Notes: generated by a model not told the origin, from the sequence alone. Counted from the stretch's first letter, positions 41,875-51,304 are shown. The stretch is DNA of 64,000 nt from Palsa-739 sp035532535 (GCA_035532535.1 DATKQT010000003.1:1-64000), one strand, 5' to 3'. Translations and numbers: made by a program.

Positions 41875-42452
41875 GCGCAGCCGCGACCGACACGTATACG
41901 CCGCGCCTGAAGGTGCGGTTCGAGAGCGAGATTCGCCCGCAGCTCAAGGACGAGCTCGGCCTCGACTCGGTCATGCAAGTCCCGCGCCTCGAGAAGATCA
42001 CGCTCAACATGGGTGTGGGCGAGGCGAAGACCGACGCGAAGCAGATGGACTCCGCCGTCGAGGAGCTGACGACGATCGCAGGCCAGCGCGCCCAGGTACG
42101 CCGCGCGCGGAAGTCGATCGCGCAGTTCAAGGTGCGCGAGGGCATGCCGGTCGGCGCGAAGGTCACGCTCCGCGGCGCGCGCATGTACGAGTTCCTCGAC
42201 CGGCTGATCTCCATCGCGCTGCCGCGCATCCGTGACTTCCGCGGCCTCAACCCCGGCTCGTTCGACGGGCGCGGCAACTACTCGCTCGGCGTGCGCGAGC
42301 AGATCATCTTCCCCGAGATCAACTACGACGACATCCAGCAGGTACGCGGCCTCGACGTGACGATCACGACCAGCGCCGAGACCGATGAACACGCTCGCGC
42401 CCTACTGCAGGCCCTCGGCCTGCCGTTCGGCGAAGGGCCAAGGAGGGACTAA
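41871..42452 (+). CDS. rplE: 50S ribosomal protein L5
   Basis: 193 residues from ATG 41871 (4-nt overlap with rplX). Contains VPRLEKITLNMGVGEA, RARKSIAQFKVREGMPVGAKVTLRG and GNYSLGVREQIIFPEI, all typical. Binds 5S rRNA. Confidence 0.97.
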   Translation: MSAAATDTYTPRLKVRFESEIRPQLKDELGLDSVMQVPRLEKITLNMGVGEAKTDAKQMDSAVEELTTIAGQRAQVRRARKSIAQFKVREGMPVGAKVTLRGARMYEFLDRLISIALPRIRDFRGLNPGSFDGRGNYSLGVREQIIFPEINYDDIQQVRGLDVTITTSAETDEHARALLQALGLPFGEGPRRD

Positions 42453-42638
42453 GTGGCAAAAACGAGCCTCGTCGTCAAGCAGAAGCGTCCGCAGAAGTAC
42501 CGGGTGCGCAACTACTCGCGCTGCAACAAATGTGGACGTCCGCGCGCGGTGTTCCGCAAGTTCGGGCTCTGCCGCATCTGCCTGCGCGACCTCGCACATC
42601 AGGGCGCGATCCCCGGCATGACGAAATCGAGCTGGTGA
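42453..42638 (+). CDS. rpsZ: 30S ribosomal protein S14, zinc type
   Basis: 61 residues, GTG start. The two Cys pairs CNKC and CRIC mark the zinc-binding (type Z) S14. Sits between rplE and rpsH as usual. Confidence 0.95.
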   Translation: MAKTSLVVKQKRPQKYRVRNYSRCNKCGRPRAVFRKFGLCRICLRDLAHQGAIPGMTKSSW

Positions 42639-42642
42639 CCCG

Positions 42643-43038
42643 ATGCTGACCGATCCGATCGCCGACATGCTCACGCGCATCCGGAACGCCAACAAGGCGC
42701 TCCACGACAAGGCAGTGATGCCGAGCTCGCGCATGAAGGTGGAGATCGCCCGCCTCCTGAAGGAGGAGGGTTACATCCGGGACTATCACGTCGAGAAGGG
42801 CGAATCCTTCGATACCCTGGTCGTCGACCTCAAGTTCGGCCGGAATCGCGAGCGGGTCATCTCGGGCCTGAAGCGCATCTCCAAGCCGGGTCGCCGGGTC
42901 TACGCGCGGAAGGATCGTCTCCCGCGCGTGCTGGGCGGGATGGGTGTCGCGATCCTGTCCACGTCCTCCGGGCTCGTCACGAGCCGGACCGCGCAGGAGC
43001 GCGGGATCGGTGGCGAGGTCGTCTGCTTCATCTGGTGA
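42643..43038 (+). CDS. rpsH: 30S ribosomal protein S8
   Basis: 131 residues. DPIADMLTRIRNANKA and the end GVAILSTSSGLVTSRTAQERGIGGEVVCFIW are canonical. In E. coli S8 represses this operon. Confidence 0.98.
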   Translation: MLTDPIADMLTRIRNANKALHDKAVMPSSRMKVEIARLLKEEGYIRDYHVEKGESFDTLVVDLKFGRNRERVISGLKRISKPGRRVYARKDRLPRVLGGMGVAILSTSSGLVTSRTAQERGIGGEVVCFIW

Positions 43039-43042
43039 GCGA

Positions 43043-43576
43043 ATGAGCCGAATCGGAAAAAAGCCCATCGAGATCCCCTCCGGCGTCACCGTCTCGGTGG
43101 AGCCTGGGCGCGTGGCCGTCACCGGCCCGCTCGGAACCCTGCAGCAGCAGGTTCCGCTGCGCATGGCGATCGCGCAGGAGGAGGACACGGTTGTCGTCAC
43201 GCGGCCGACGGAGCGCGGCGAGGACCGCTCGCTGCACGGCCTGACGCGCACGCTCGTCGCGAACATGGTCGAGGGCGTGACGAAGGGCTTCGAGAAGCGC
43301 CTGGAGATCCAGGGCGTCGGCTATCGCGCCGCGCTCAAGGGCAACGACCTGGAGCTTCAGGTCGGCTACTCGCATCCCGTCACGATCAAGCCGCGGACGG
43401 GCATCACCTTCGAGGTTCCGGTGCCGACGCAGGTGGTCGTGAAAGGCACCGACAAGCAACAGGTCGGCCAGACGGCCGCCGAGATTCGCAAGGTTCGCCC
43501 GCCGGAGCCCTACAAGGGCAAGGGCATTCGCTATGAGGGCGAGTACGTGCGTAGGAAGGTGGGCAAGCGTGCCTAG
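43043..43576 (+). CDS. rplF: 50S ribosomal protein L6
   Basis: 177 residues from ATG 43043. SRIGKKPIEIPSGV at the start and GVGYRAALKGNDLEL plus RPPEPYKGKGIRYEGEYVRRK near the end. Normal length. Confidence 0.97.
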   Translation: MSRIGKKPIEIPSGVTVSVEPGRVAVTGPLGTLQQQVPLRMAIAQEEDTVVVTRPTERGEDRSLHGLTRTLVANMVEGVTKGFEKRLEIQGVGYRAALKGNDLELQVGYSHPVTIKPRTGITFEVPVPTQVVVKGTDKQQVGQTAAEIRKVRPPEPYKGKGIRYEGEYVRRKVGKRA

Positions 43577-43925
43577 CTTGACGGTCAGGGAAGGACGCCT
43601 GCGGCGTCACAAGCGTGTGCGCGGCAGGGTGAACGGCTCGCCGCAGCGGCCGCGTCTCGTGGTCTTCCGGTCGAACCGGGGCATCGAGGCGCAGCTCGTC
43701 GACGATCTCACCGGCAAGACGCTCGCGGCCGCGTCCTGGATCGCGCTGAAGAAGTCGTTCAAGGGCGACAAGAGCGAGCAGGCGGCGGAGGTCGGCAAGC
43801 AGCTCGCCGCAGCCGCGAAGAAGGCCGGGATCGAGGCGTGCGTCTTCGACCGCGCCGGCTACCTGTACCACGGACGTGTCAAGGCGCTCGCCGACGGCGC
43901 GCGCAAGGGAGGACTGAACTTCTGA
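43569..43925 (+). CDS. rplR: 50S ribosomal protein L18
   Basis: 118 residues from GTG 43569, overlapping rplF by 8 nt. RLRRHKRVRGRVNGSPQRPRLVVFRSNRGIEAQ and AAKKAGIEACVFDRAGYLYHGRV are typical. Binds 5S rRNA with L5. Confidence 0.96.
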   Translation: MPSLTVREGRLRRHKRVRGRVNGSPQRPRLVVFRSNRGIEAQLVDDLTGKTLAAASWIALKKSFKGDKSEQAAEVGKQLAAAAKKAGIEACVFDRAGYLYHGRVKALADGARKGGLNF

Positions 43926-44638
43926 TGTCTGTCGACTTTTCGGAGACCCGCGAGCTCAAGGAGCGCGTGGTCGAGATCAACCGCGTCGCCAAGGTGGTCA
44001 AGGGCGGACGCCGGTTCTCGTTCACCGCGCTCGTCGTCGTCGGGGACGAGGTCGACCGCGTCGGCGTCGGCTACGGCAAGGCGCGCGAGGTGCCGCTCGC
44101 GATCACGAAGGCGGTCGAGGACGCGAAGAAGAACCTGTTCACGGTGCCGAAGCACGGCTCGACGATCACCCACGAAGTGCTCGGCCGCTTCGACGCCGCC
44201 CGGGTCATGCTCCGCCCGGCCTCCGACGGCACCGGCGTCATCGCCGGCGGCGGTGTCCGCGCGGTGCTCGAGCTCGCGGGCGTGCGCAACGTGCTCGCCA
44301 AGAGCCTCGGTACGACCAACCCGATCAACATGGCGAAGGCGACGATCGTGGCCCTCAAGGAGCTTCGCCGCCCGGAGGACGTGGCGCGGATCCGCGGCAA
44401 GCAGATCAGCGAGGTCCTCCCGCTGCCGGCCATCGCCAAGCAGCCGAAGGAGCCCGTTGTCGCCGTGACGCCTCCGCCTGCGCCGCCCGTCGCCATCGTG
44501 GAGGAGCCCGTCGCGGTCGCAGAGCCGGAGCCCGAGCCCGAGGTCGCGGAAGCGCCCGAGCCGGTCGCAGAGGCGCCTGCCCCCGTCGTCGAGGAGAAGC
44601 CGAAGCGGCGCTCCATCCGGAAGAAGAAGGACGCGTAA
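43925..44638 (+). CDS. rpsE: 30S ribosomal protein S5 with acidic tail
   Basis: 237 residues from ATG 43925. The core is standard (ELKERVVEINRVAKVVKGGRR, VGYGKAREVPLAITKA, GVRNVLAKSLGTTNPIN). The last ~65 residues are Pro/Glu/Val-rich and end in KPKRRSIRKKKDA. Typical S5 is 165-200 residues. Confidence 0.96.
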   Translation: MSVDFSETRELKERVVEINRVAKVVKGGRRFSFTALVVVGDEVDRVGVGYGKAREVPLAITKAVEDAKKNLFTVPKHGSTITHEVLGRFDAARVMLRPASDGTGVIAGGGVRAVLELAGVRNVLAKSLGTTNPINMAKATIVALKELRRPEDVARIRGKQISEVLPLPAIAKQPKEPVVAVTPPPAPPVAIVEEPVAVAEPEPEPEVAEAPEPVAEAPAPVVEEKPKRRSIRKKKDA

Positions 44639-44639
44639 G

Positions 44640-44819
44640 TTGGCCAAGGTCAGGATCACGCAGATCAAGTCCCAGATCGGGCAGAGCGAGCGCCACCGAG
44701 GCACCCTGCGGGCGCTCGGCCTGGGCCGGATCGGCAACACGCGCGAGCACGACGAGAGCCCGGTGCTTGCAGGCATGCTCCGGAAGGTGGCGCATCTCGT
44801 GAAGGTGGACCAGAGCTGA
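44640..44819 (+). CDS. rpmD: 50S ribosomal protein L30
   Basis: 59 residues from TTG 44640, one nt after the rpsE stop, ending at TGA 44817-44819 inside the rplO start. VRITQIKSQIGQSERHRGTLRALGLGRIG is the canonical L30 pattern, and VLAGMLRKVAHLVKV closes it. Confidence 0.95.
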   Translation: MAKVRITQIKSQIGQSERHRGTLRALGLGRIGNTREHDESPVLAGMLRKVAHLVKVDQS

Positions 44820-45430
44820 TGGCCAAGTCGATGAACCTCTCCAATCTCAAGCCCGCGCAAGAGCGCGTCGACCGCAAGCGCGTCGGCCGCGGTCCCGGCT
44901 CGGGCACGGGCAAGTACGCGGGTCGCGGCAACAAGGGCCAGAAGTCGCGCGCGGGCTCGCACAAGATGCGCGCCGGCTTCGAAGGCGGCCAGATGCCGAT
45001 CTACATGCGCATCGGCAAGCTGCGCGGCTCGACCTCGAAGGACGCGATGCCGGTCGGGCCGTTCCGCACCGAGACGGTGCCGCTCAACATCCGCGACCTC
45101 GACCGCTTCGACGCGGGCGCGGAGGTCACGCCGGAGTCGCTCGTCGAGAAGCGCCTGATCAAGAACACGAAGATCGACATCAAGCTGCTCGGCACCGGCG
45201 AGATCTCGAAGAAGCTCACCGTTCGTGTGCACAAGATCTCCGCGACGGCACGCGAGAAGATCGAGAAGGCCGGTGGAACCGTCGAGCTGCTGCGCGAGCC
45301 GAAGGTGAAGAAGGCCCGCCACCACGCGGTGAAGCCCGCGGCCAGGGAAGAGCCGGAGGCGACAGAGGCTGATGAACCTCAGGCGCGGAGCGCAGCGGAG
45401 GAAGCAGCAGTGGAGGAAGAGCAGGCCTAG
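44819..45430 (+). CDS. rplO: 50S ribosomal protein L15 with acidic tail
   Basis: 203 residues. The N-terminus has the GRGPGSGTGKYAGRGNKGQKSRAG region and MPIYMRIGKLRG. After about residue 150 an extra ~50-residue Glu/Ala tail follows. 1-nt overlap with rpmD and secY. Confidence 0.96.
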   Translation: MAKSMNLSNLKPAQERVDRKRVGRGPGSGTGKYAGRGNKGQKSRAGSHKMRAGFEGGQMPIYMRIGKLRGSTSKDAMPVGPFRTETVPLNIRDLDRFDAGAEVTPESLVEKRLIKNTKIDIKLLGTGEISKKLTVRVHKISATAREKIEKAGGTVELLREPKVKKARHHAVKPAAREEPEATEADEPQARSAAEEAAVEEEQA

Positions 45431-46686
45431 TGTTCTCCTGGCTCGCAAATGCGTGGCGGGTTCCCGAGCTGCGCAAGCGCGTGCTTTTCACTGCGGCGGT
45501 CCTCGCCTGCTACCGGCTCGGCTCCTGGGTGCCGGCGCCGGGCATCGACCAGCAGGCCATCCAGCAGTACTTCAACGGCGCGGGCGGCGGCATCCTCACG
45601 CTGCTGAACCTCTTCTCGGGCTCGGCGCTGTCGCGCTTCTCGCTCTTCGCGCTCGGGATCATGCCGTACGTCACGGCGTCGATCATCCTCCAGCTGCTCA
45701 CGGCCGTCGTGCCGACGCTCGAGCGGCTGCAGAAGGAGGGTGAGGCCGGCTACGCCAAGATCACGCAGTACACGCGCTACCTGACGGTCGCGCTCGCGGC
45801 GGCGCAGTCGACCGGCTACGCCTTCCTGTTCAAGCGGCAGGGCGCGCTCCCGGGCGTGAATGCGGGGCGGCTCGTGATCATCGTCCTGACGCTCACCGCC
45901 GGCTGCGTCCTGCTCATGTGGATGGGCGAGCTGATCACGAAGCGCGGCGTCGGGAACGGCATCTCGCTCCTGATCTTCGCGTCGATCCTCGCGTACGCGC
46001 CGACCGGCATCAGCGCCTGGATCAACGGCGGCACGACCGAGCGGCTGTTCTTCCCGATTGTCGCGATCGCCGTTGTCGTCGCCGTCGTGTTCGTGCAGGA
46101 GGGGCAGCGGAGGATCCCCGTGCAGTACGCCAGGCGACAACTGGGGAACCGCCAGACGACCGGCGGCTCGACCTACATGCCCCTGCGCGTGAACATGGCC
46201 GGCGTCATCCCGGTCATCTTCGCCGCCGCGCTGCTCGCGCTTCCGCAGACCGTCGCCGGCTTCGTGCCCGCGTGGTCGAACTGGGTGAACGCGAACTTCC
46301 AGTACACGAGCTGGTACTACCTCGCCACCGAGGCGGTGCTGATCATCGTCTTCACGTACTTCTATACGTCGGTCCAGTTCAACCCGGTCGACCAGGCGGA
46401 CAACCTGCGCAAGTACGGCGGGTACATCCCCGGCATCCGGCCGGGCCCGCCGACGGCCGCCTACCTCGACCGTGTGCTGCAGCGCCTGACGCTGCCGGGC
46501 TCGCTCTTCCTGGCAACCGTGGCGGTGGCGCCGAGCGTGTTCATCCACTACTTCGGGTTCTCGCAGGCGACCGCACGTGCGCTCGGCGGCACGTCGGTGC
46601 TCATCGTCGTCGGTGTCGCGCTCGACACGATGCGACAGATGGAGTCGCAGATGATGATGCGCCACTACGAAGGCTTCCTGAGATAG
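45430..46686 (+). CDS. secY: Preprotein translocase subunit SecY
   Basis: 418 residues from GTG 45430, sharing a base with the rplO stop. Ten transmembrane helices can be placed. Landmarks are ELRKRVLFTAAVLACYRLGSW, plug region, GIMPYVTASIILQLL and DNLRKYGGYIPGIRPG in the last cytosolic loop. Forms the channel with SecE. Confidence 0.97.
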   Translation: MFSWLANAWRVPELRKRVLFTAAVLACYRLGSWVPAPGIDQQAIQQYFNGAGGGILTLLNLFSGSALSRFSLFALGIMPYVTASIILQLLTAVVPTLERLQKEGEAGYAKITQYTRYLTVALAAAQSTGYAFLFKRQGALPGVNAGRLVIIVLTLTAGCVLLMWMGELITKRGVGNGISLLIFASILAYAPTGISAWINGGTTERLFFPIVAIAVVVAVVFVQEGQRRIPVQYARRQLGNRQTTGGSTYMPLRVNMAGVIPVIFAAALLALPQTVAGFVPAWSNWVNANFQYTSWYYLATEAVLIIVFTYFYTSVQFNPVDQADNLRKYGGYIPGIRPGPPTAAYLDRVLQRLTLPGSLFLATVAVAPSVFIHYFGFSQATARALGGTSVLIVVGVALDTMRQMESQMMMRHYEGFLR

Positions 46687-46691
46687 CCGGC

Positions 46692-47276
46692 ATGAACATC
46701 CTGCTGCTCGGTCCGCAGGGGTCTGGCAAGGGGACCCAGGCAAAGAAGATCTCCGCGACCTACGGCGTCCCGCACATCTCGAGCGGCGACCTGTACCGCG
46801 AGGCGATCGCGCGGGGCACGGAGCTCGGCAAGCAAGTGGAGCCGATCCTCGCCGCGGGGGAGCTCGTTCCCGACGAGATCACGATCCCGCTCATCCGCGA
46901 CCGGCTCTCGCGCGGAGACACCGTGCCCGGCTTCGTCCTCGACGGCTATCCCCGCAACATCGCGCAGGCCGATGCGCTCGACGAGATGCTCGACGACGTC
47001 GGCCGCACGATCGAGATCGTCTTCGTGTTCTATGTCCCCGACCGGCAGCAGCTCGTCGAGCGCATGCACAAGCGTGCGCAGGAGGAGGGTCGCCCCGACG
47101 ACACGCCTGAGGCGATCGATCGGCGCCTGCGCGACTACGACGAGAAGACCGCTCCCCTCGGCGAGCACTACCGCACGCGCCTCGGCAACGTCGTCGGAAT
47201 CCACGCCGACCGCGCCGTCCAGGACGTCTTCCAGGAGATCTCGGAGGCGCTGAGCGCGGTGGAGGCACGCGCGTGA
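46692..47276 (+). CDS. adk: Adenylate kinase
   Basis: 194 residues from ATG 46692, the short-lid form without zinc Cys residues. P-loop GPQGSGKGTQ (7-16), NMP-binding SSGDLYRE and GFVLDGYPRN. Keeps adenine nucleotide balance. Standard position after secY. Confidence 0.97.
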   Translation: MNILLLGPQGSGKGTQAKKISATYGVPHISSGDLYREAIARGTELGKQVEPILAAGELVPDEITIPLIRDRLSRGDTVPGFVLDGYPRNIAQADALDEMLDDVGRTIEIVFVFYVPDRQQLVERMHKRAQEEGRPDDTPEAIDRRLRDYDEKTAPLGEHYRTRLGNVVGIHADRAVQDVFQEISEALSAVEARA

Positions 47277-48037
47277 TCATCCGCAAGTCCGCTGCCGAGA
47301 TCGAGGGCATGGCACGTGCCGGCGAGCTCGTCTACGAGACGCTGCAACTCGTCGCCGAGCACCTCGAGCCGGGCATCTCGATGCTCGAGCTCGACCGGAT
47401 CGCCGACGAGCACATCGCTGCGGCCGGCGGGTACCCGACCTCGAAGGGCTACAAGGGTTTCCCCGCCGCGTTGTGCGTCTCGCCCAACTCGATGGTCGTG
47501 CACGGCATCCCGACCGAGTACCGCGCCTGCGAGGGCGACCTCATCTCGGTCGACCTCGGAGTGACGCTGAACGGCCTCGTCGCCGACAGCGCGGTCACCC
47601 TGCCCGTGGGGGAGATCGACCCCGAGGCGCAGCGGCTCCTCGACGTCTGCCAGGAGGCGCTCGCCGCCGGCATCGAGCAGGCGCAGGTCGACAACCACCT
47701 GTCCGACATCTCCCACGCCGTCCAGACGATCGTGGAGGAGGCCGGCTTCTCGGTCGTCCGGAGCCTCGTCGGGCACGGTGTCGGGCGCAGCTACCACGAG
47801 GATCCCCAGATCCCGAACTACGGCCCGCCCGGACGGGGGCCTGTCCTCCAGTCGGGAATGACGCTCGCGATCGAGCCGATGATCACCGCCGGCTCGGCGG
47901 ACGTCTACGTCCACGACGACGACTGGTCGATTTCCTCGGTCGATTCCTCCCTCGCGGCCCACTTCGAGCACACCGTGGCGATCACCGCCGAGGGCCCTCG
48001 GGTGCTGACGAAAGCCGGGGCCGCTCTGCTACGCTAA
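47273..48037 (+). CDS. map: Methionine aminopeptidase, type I
   Basis: 254 residues from GTG 47273, overlapping adk by 4 nt. Metal ligands are seen in VDLGVTLNGLVADSA (two Asp), GHGVGRSYHEDP (His), AIEPMI (Glu) and FEHTVAIT (Glu). No N-terminal zinc-finger extension. Removes initiator Met. Confidence 0.96.
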   Translation: MIIRKSAAEIEGMARAGELVYETLQLVAEHLEPGISMLELDRIADEHIAAAGGYPTSKGYKGFPAALCVSPNSMVVHGIPTEYRACEGDLISVDLGVTLNGLVADSAVTLPVGEIDPEAQRLLDVCQEALAAGIEQAQVDNHLSDISHAVQTIVEEAGFSVVRSLVGHGVGRSYHEDPQIPNYGPPGRGPVLQSGMTLAIEPMITAGSADVYVHDDDWSISSVDSSLAAHFEHTVAITAEGPRVLTKAGAALLR

Positions 48038-48094
48038 TCCCTCGCCGCGCACCGGCTTTGCCGTGCGCGCGCATCCCTCTGGACTAGAAAGGAA

Positions 48095-48316
48095 ATGCCG
48101 ACAAAGGAAGAGAAGATCGAGGTTGAGGGCGAAGTCGTGGAGGCGCTCCCGAGCACGATGTTCCGGGTGCAAATCGACGGCGGCCACGCCATCCTGGCGA
48201 CCATCTCCGGGAAGATGCGCAAGCACTACATCCGCATCTTGCCGGGGGACAAGGTCAAGGTGGAGCTGAGCCCGTACGACCTGAACCGCGGTCGAATCAC
48301 CTTCCGGCACCGCTGA
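48095..48316 (+). CDS. infA: Translation initiation factor IF-1
   Basis: 73 residues, standard length. KEEKIEVEGEVVEALPSTMFRV and SGKMRKHYIRILPGDKVKVELSPYDL define it. GAAAGGAA precedes the ATG. TACGCT at 48030-48035 could be a -10 box for a secondary promoter. Confidence 0.97.
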   Translation: MPTKEEKIEVEGEVVEALPSTMFRVQIDGGHAILATISGKMRKHYIRILPGDKVKVELSPYDLNRGRITFRHR

Positions 48317-48317
48317 T

Positions 48318-48431
48318 ATGAAAGTACGCCCATCCGTCAAGACAATGTGTGAACGCTGCCGCATCATCAAGCGGCACGGCACGACCATGGTGATCTGCAC
48401 CAACCCCCGTCACAAGCAGAGGCAGGGGTAA
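48318..48431 (+). CDS. rpmJ: 50S ribosomal protein L36
   Basis: 37 residues from ATG 48318, zinc-binding form with CERC, a later Cys and His (VICTNPRHKQRQG). Starts 2 nt after infA. Its stop overlaps rpsM by 1 nt. Confidence 0.95.
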   Translation: MKVRPSVKTMCERCRIIKRHGTTMVICTNPRHKQRQG

Positions 48432-48811
48432 TGGCGCGCATCGCCGGGGTCAACCTCCCGAACCAGAAGCGGCTCGAGATCGGGCTGACGTACATCTACG
48501 GCATCGGCCAGCCGACGGCGCGCAAGATCGCAGCCGGGCTCGGCCTCTCTCCCGACACGAAGATCAAGGACCTCACCGACGACGAGGTGACGAAGCTCCG
48601 CACCTACATCGACGGCGAGCTCGAAGTCGAGGGCGACCTGCGCCGCGAGCGCCAGCAGGCGATCAAGCGCCTGTCGGAGATCGGCGCCTACCGCGGCGTC
48701 CGGCATCGCCGCGGGCTGCCGGTCAACGGCCAGCGCACGAAGACGAACGCCCGCACCCGCAAGGGCCCGAAGAAGACCGTCGGGCGCGGCAAGAGCAAGG
48801 CAGCGAAGTAA
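48431..48811 (+). CDS. rpsM: 30S ribosomal protein S13
   Basis: 126 residues. ARIAGVNLPNQKRLEIGLTYIYGIG and GLPVNGQRTKTNARTRKGPKK are canonical. Normal length. Confidence 0.98.
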   Translation: MARIAGVNLPNQKRLEIGLTYIYGIGQPTARKIAAGLGLSPDTKIKDLTDDEVTKLRTYIDGELEVEGDLRRERQQAIKRLSEIGAYRGVRHRRGLPVNGQRTKTNARTRKGPKKTVGRGKSKAAK

Positions 48812-49219
48812 GTGGCGCCTCCTCGCCGTCAAGCGGCCACGCGCGGCCGCACTCGTCGCAAGGTCCGGAAGAACATCGCCATCGGGCAGGCGCACATCAA
48901 GACGAGCTTCAACAACACGATCGTCGCCCTCACCGACAAGGAGGGCAACGTGATCGCGTGGGAGTCGGCCGGCTCCGCGGGCTTCAAGGGCTCGCGCAAG
49001 TCGACGCCGTTCGCCGCGCAGGTCACCGCCGATGCGTGCGCGCGGAAGGGCATGGAGCACGGCCTGCAGAAGGTCGAGGTCTTCGTGAAGGGCCCCGGCT
49101 CCGGCCGTGAGACCGCCATCCGCTCGCTCCAGGCCGCGGGCCTCGAGATTCTCGGCGTCAAGGACGTCACTCCGCAGGCCCACAACGGCGTGCGCCAGCG
49201 CAAGCGGAGGCGCGTCTAG
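48812..49219 (+). CDS. rpsK: 30S ribosomal protein S11
   Basis: 135 residues, GTG start directly after rpsM. GQAHIKTSFNNTIVALTDKEG and VKGPGSGRETAIRSLQAAGLE are canonical. Normal length. Confidence 0.98.
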   Translation: MAPPRRQAATRGRTRRKVRKNIAIGQAHIKTSFNNTIVALTDKEGNVIAWESAGSAGFKGSRKSTPFAAQVTADACARKGMEHGLQKVEVFVKGPGSGRETAIRSLQAAGLEILGVKDVTPQAHNGVRQRKRRRV

Positions 49220-49839
49220 TGGCCCGCGACGTCGGACCGAAGTGCCGCATCTGCCGGCGCGAGGGCCTGAAGCTCTTCCTCAAGGGAGAGCGCTGCCTGA
49301 CGGAGAAGTGCGCGATCGAGCGCCGTTCGTATCCGCCGGGCGAGCACGGCCGCGGACGCATCAAGCAGAGCGAGTACCTGCTCCAGCTGCGTGAGAAGCA
49401 GAAGGCGCGGCGGTATTACGGCCTGCTCGAGCAGCAGTTCCGCACGTATTACGAGAAGGCGTCCAAGCGCTCCGGCGTCACCGGCGAGGAGCTGCTGCGG
49501 ATGCTCGAGACGCGGCTCGACAACGTCGTCTACCGCCTCGGCTTCGCCGCCTCGCGTGCGCAGGCACGCCAGCTCGTGCGCCACGGCCACTTCCAGGTGA
49601 ACGGGCGCCGGGTGAACATTCCGAGCTACCAGGTTCGTCCCAACGACATCATCACCGTTGCGCCGAACTCGTCGGCGCAGCAGGTGATCCGGGACGCCAC
49701 CGACCTCGTGTCCACCGTCGCCCCGTGGCTGCAGGCCGACCACGACGGCCTCACCGGCAAGGTGCTGAAGCAGCCCGAGCGCGGCGAGATCGACACGCCG
49801 GTCCAAGAGTCGCTCATCGTCGAGCTCTACTCCAAGTAA
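49219..49839 (+). CDS. rpsD: 30S ribosomal protein S4
   Basis: 206 residues, GTG start sharing one base with rpsK. The N-terminus holds zinc-type Cys residues (CRICRREGLKLFLKGERCLTEKCAIERR). The S4 RNA-binding domain (TRLDNVVYRLGFAASRAQARQLVRHGH) follows. Confidence 0.98.
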   Translation: MARDVGPKCRICRREGLKLFLKGERCLTEKCAIERRSYPPGEHGRGRIKQSEYLLQLREKQKARRYYGLLEQQFRTYYEKASKRSGVTGEELLRMLETRLDNVVYRLGFAASRAQARQLVRHGHFQVNGRRVNIPSYQVRPNDIITVAPNSSAQQVIRDATDLVSTVAPWLQADHDGLTGKVLKQPERGEIDTPVQESLIVELYSK

Positions 49840-49901
49840 CCACGTAACACTGCGCGCTACGCGCCCTAGTTTGATGACCAACGAAAGGTAAGGACACTGT
49901 T

Positions 49902-50897
49902 TTGGCCACACGCGCTATGGACTTTCAGATTCCGCGCATCGTCCACGAGGAAGTGGACGAGCACCGCGGGGTGTTCCAGATCGAGCCGCTCGACCGCGGT
50001 TTCGGTCACACGTTCGGCAACTCGCTGCGCCGCGTGCTGCTCTCGTCGCTCGAGGGCGCTGCGGTCACCTCGGTCAAGGTCGAGGGCACCGCGCACGAGT
50101 TCACGACGCTGCCGGGTGTCCGTGAGGACGTCACCGACATCGTCCTCAACCTCAAGAACCTCGTCGCCCGCCTGCACGGCGATTCGCCCGAGGTCGAGGT
50201 GCACATCGCGAAGAAGGGTCCGGGCATCGTCACCGCCGCCGACATCGAGGCACCCGCGGAGCTCGAGATCCTCAACCCGGAGCTCGAGATCGCGAACCTC
50301 TCCGATCGCGGCCGCCTGGAGCTGACGCTCACGATCGGCCGCGGCCGCGGCTACAACCCGGCCGAGCTCAACCGCGGGCCGCAGCACACGATCGGTGTCA
50401 TTCCGATCGACTCGATCTTCTCGCCCGTCCGCCGCGTCTCGTTCGCGGTCGAGGCCGCGCGCGTCGGACAGCGGACGGACTACGACAAGCTCATGCTCGA
50501 CATCACGACCGACGGCTCCGTCGATCCGAAGGACGCGCTCGGCGAGGCGGCCGAGATCCTCATCCGCCAGCTCGCGATCTTCACCGACATCGACAAGATG
50601 GAGGGCTTCGGCGAGCAGGCCGTCGTCGCCGGCGAAGGCGTCAGCCCCGAGACGGGCCTCGCCCGCGGGATGGAGAACTTCCCGATCGAGGAGCTCGAGC
50701 TCGGCGTCCGGTCGTACAACTGCCTGAAGCGTGTCGGCATCGAGACGATCGGCGATCTTGTCATGAAGACGGAGAACGAGCTCGCTGCGATCCCGAACTT
50801 CGGCAAGAAGTCGATCGAAGAGGTCAAGGAGACGCTGTCGCAGCACGGGCTCACGCTGCGCGGCGACAGCGGCATCGGCAGCGGGAGCCTCGAGTAA
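49902..50897 (+). CDS. rpoA: RNA polymerase subunit alpha
   Basis: 331 residues from TTG 49902 with AAGGTAAGGA upstream; ATG 49917 is an alternative that would drop five residues. The N-terminal assembly domain has GFGHTFGNSLRRVLLSSLEG; the C-terminal domain has ELELGVRSYNCLKRVGIETIGDL with the UP-element-binding Arg and Asn. Normal length. Confidence 0.98.
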   Translation: MATRAMDFQIPRIVHEEVDEHRGVFQIEPLDRGFGHTFGNSLRRVLLSSLEGAAVTSVKVEGTAHEFTTLPGVREDVTDIVLNLKNLVARLHGDSPEVEVHIAKKGPGIVTAADIEAPAELEILNPELEIANLSDRGRLELTLTIGRGRGYNPAELNRGPQHTIGVIPIDSIFSPVRRVSFAVEAARVGQRTDYDKLMLDITTDGSVDPKDALGEAAEILIRQLAIFTDIDKMEGFGEQAVVAGEGVSPETGLARGMENFPIEELELGVRSYNCLKRVGIETIGDLVMKTENELAAIPNFGKKSIEEVKETLSQHGLTLRGDSGIGSGSLE

Positions 50898-50901
50898 CGC
50901 C

Positions 50902-51264
50902 ATGCGTCACGCGCGGACCGGCAAGAAGCTCGGGCGCGACCCGTCGCATCGCAAGGCGCTGTACGCGAATCTCGCGTGCTCCCTGATCGAGCACGGGCGC
51001 ATCAAGACGACCGAGGCGAAGGCAAAGGCGGTGAAGCCGTTCGCCGAGCAGATGATCACGCTCGGCCGCCGCGGCGACCTGCACGCGCGCCGGCAGGCGC
51101 TGGCCGAGCTCCGCTCGCAGGAGATCGTGCACAAGCTCTTCGCCGACGTCGGCCCGCGCATGGCCGACCGCCCGGGCGGCTATTCGCGCATCGTCAAGCT
51201 CGGCCACCGTCAAGGCGACGCCGCCGAGATGGTCTACCTCGAGCTCGTCGACTACCAGCCCTAG
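50902..51264 (+). CDS. rplQ: 50S ribosomal protein L17
   Basis: 120 residues. MRHARTGKKLGRDPSHRKALYANLACSLIEHG is shown only as its pattern R-H-x-x-x-G-K-K-L-G-R with SHRKAL, typical of L17; the end GYSRIVKLGHRQGDAAEMV is canonical. Last gene of the run, followed by palindromic repeats. Confidence 0.97.
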   Translation: MRHARTGKKLGRDPSHRKALYANLACSLIEHGRIKTTEAKAKAVKPFAEQMITLGRRGDLHARRQALAELRSQEIVHKLFADVGPRMADRPGGYSRIVKLGHRQGDAAEMVYLELVDYQP

Positions 51265-51304
51265 TCCTCAGGCACGCAACGAAAACGTCACGACTTCCCG
51301 GCAC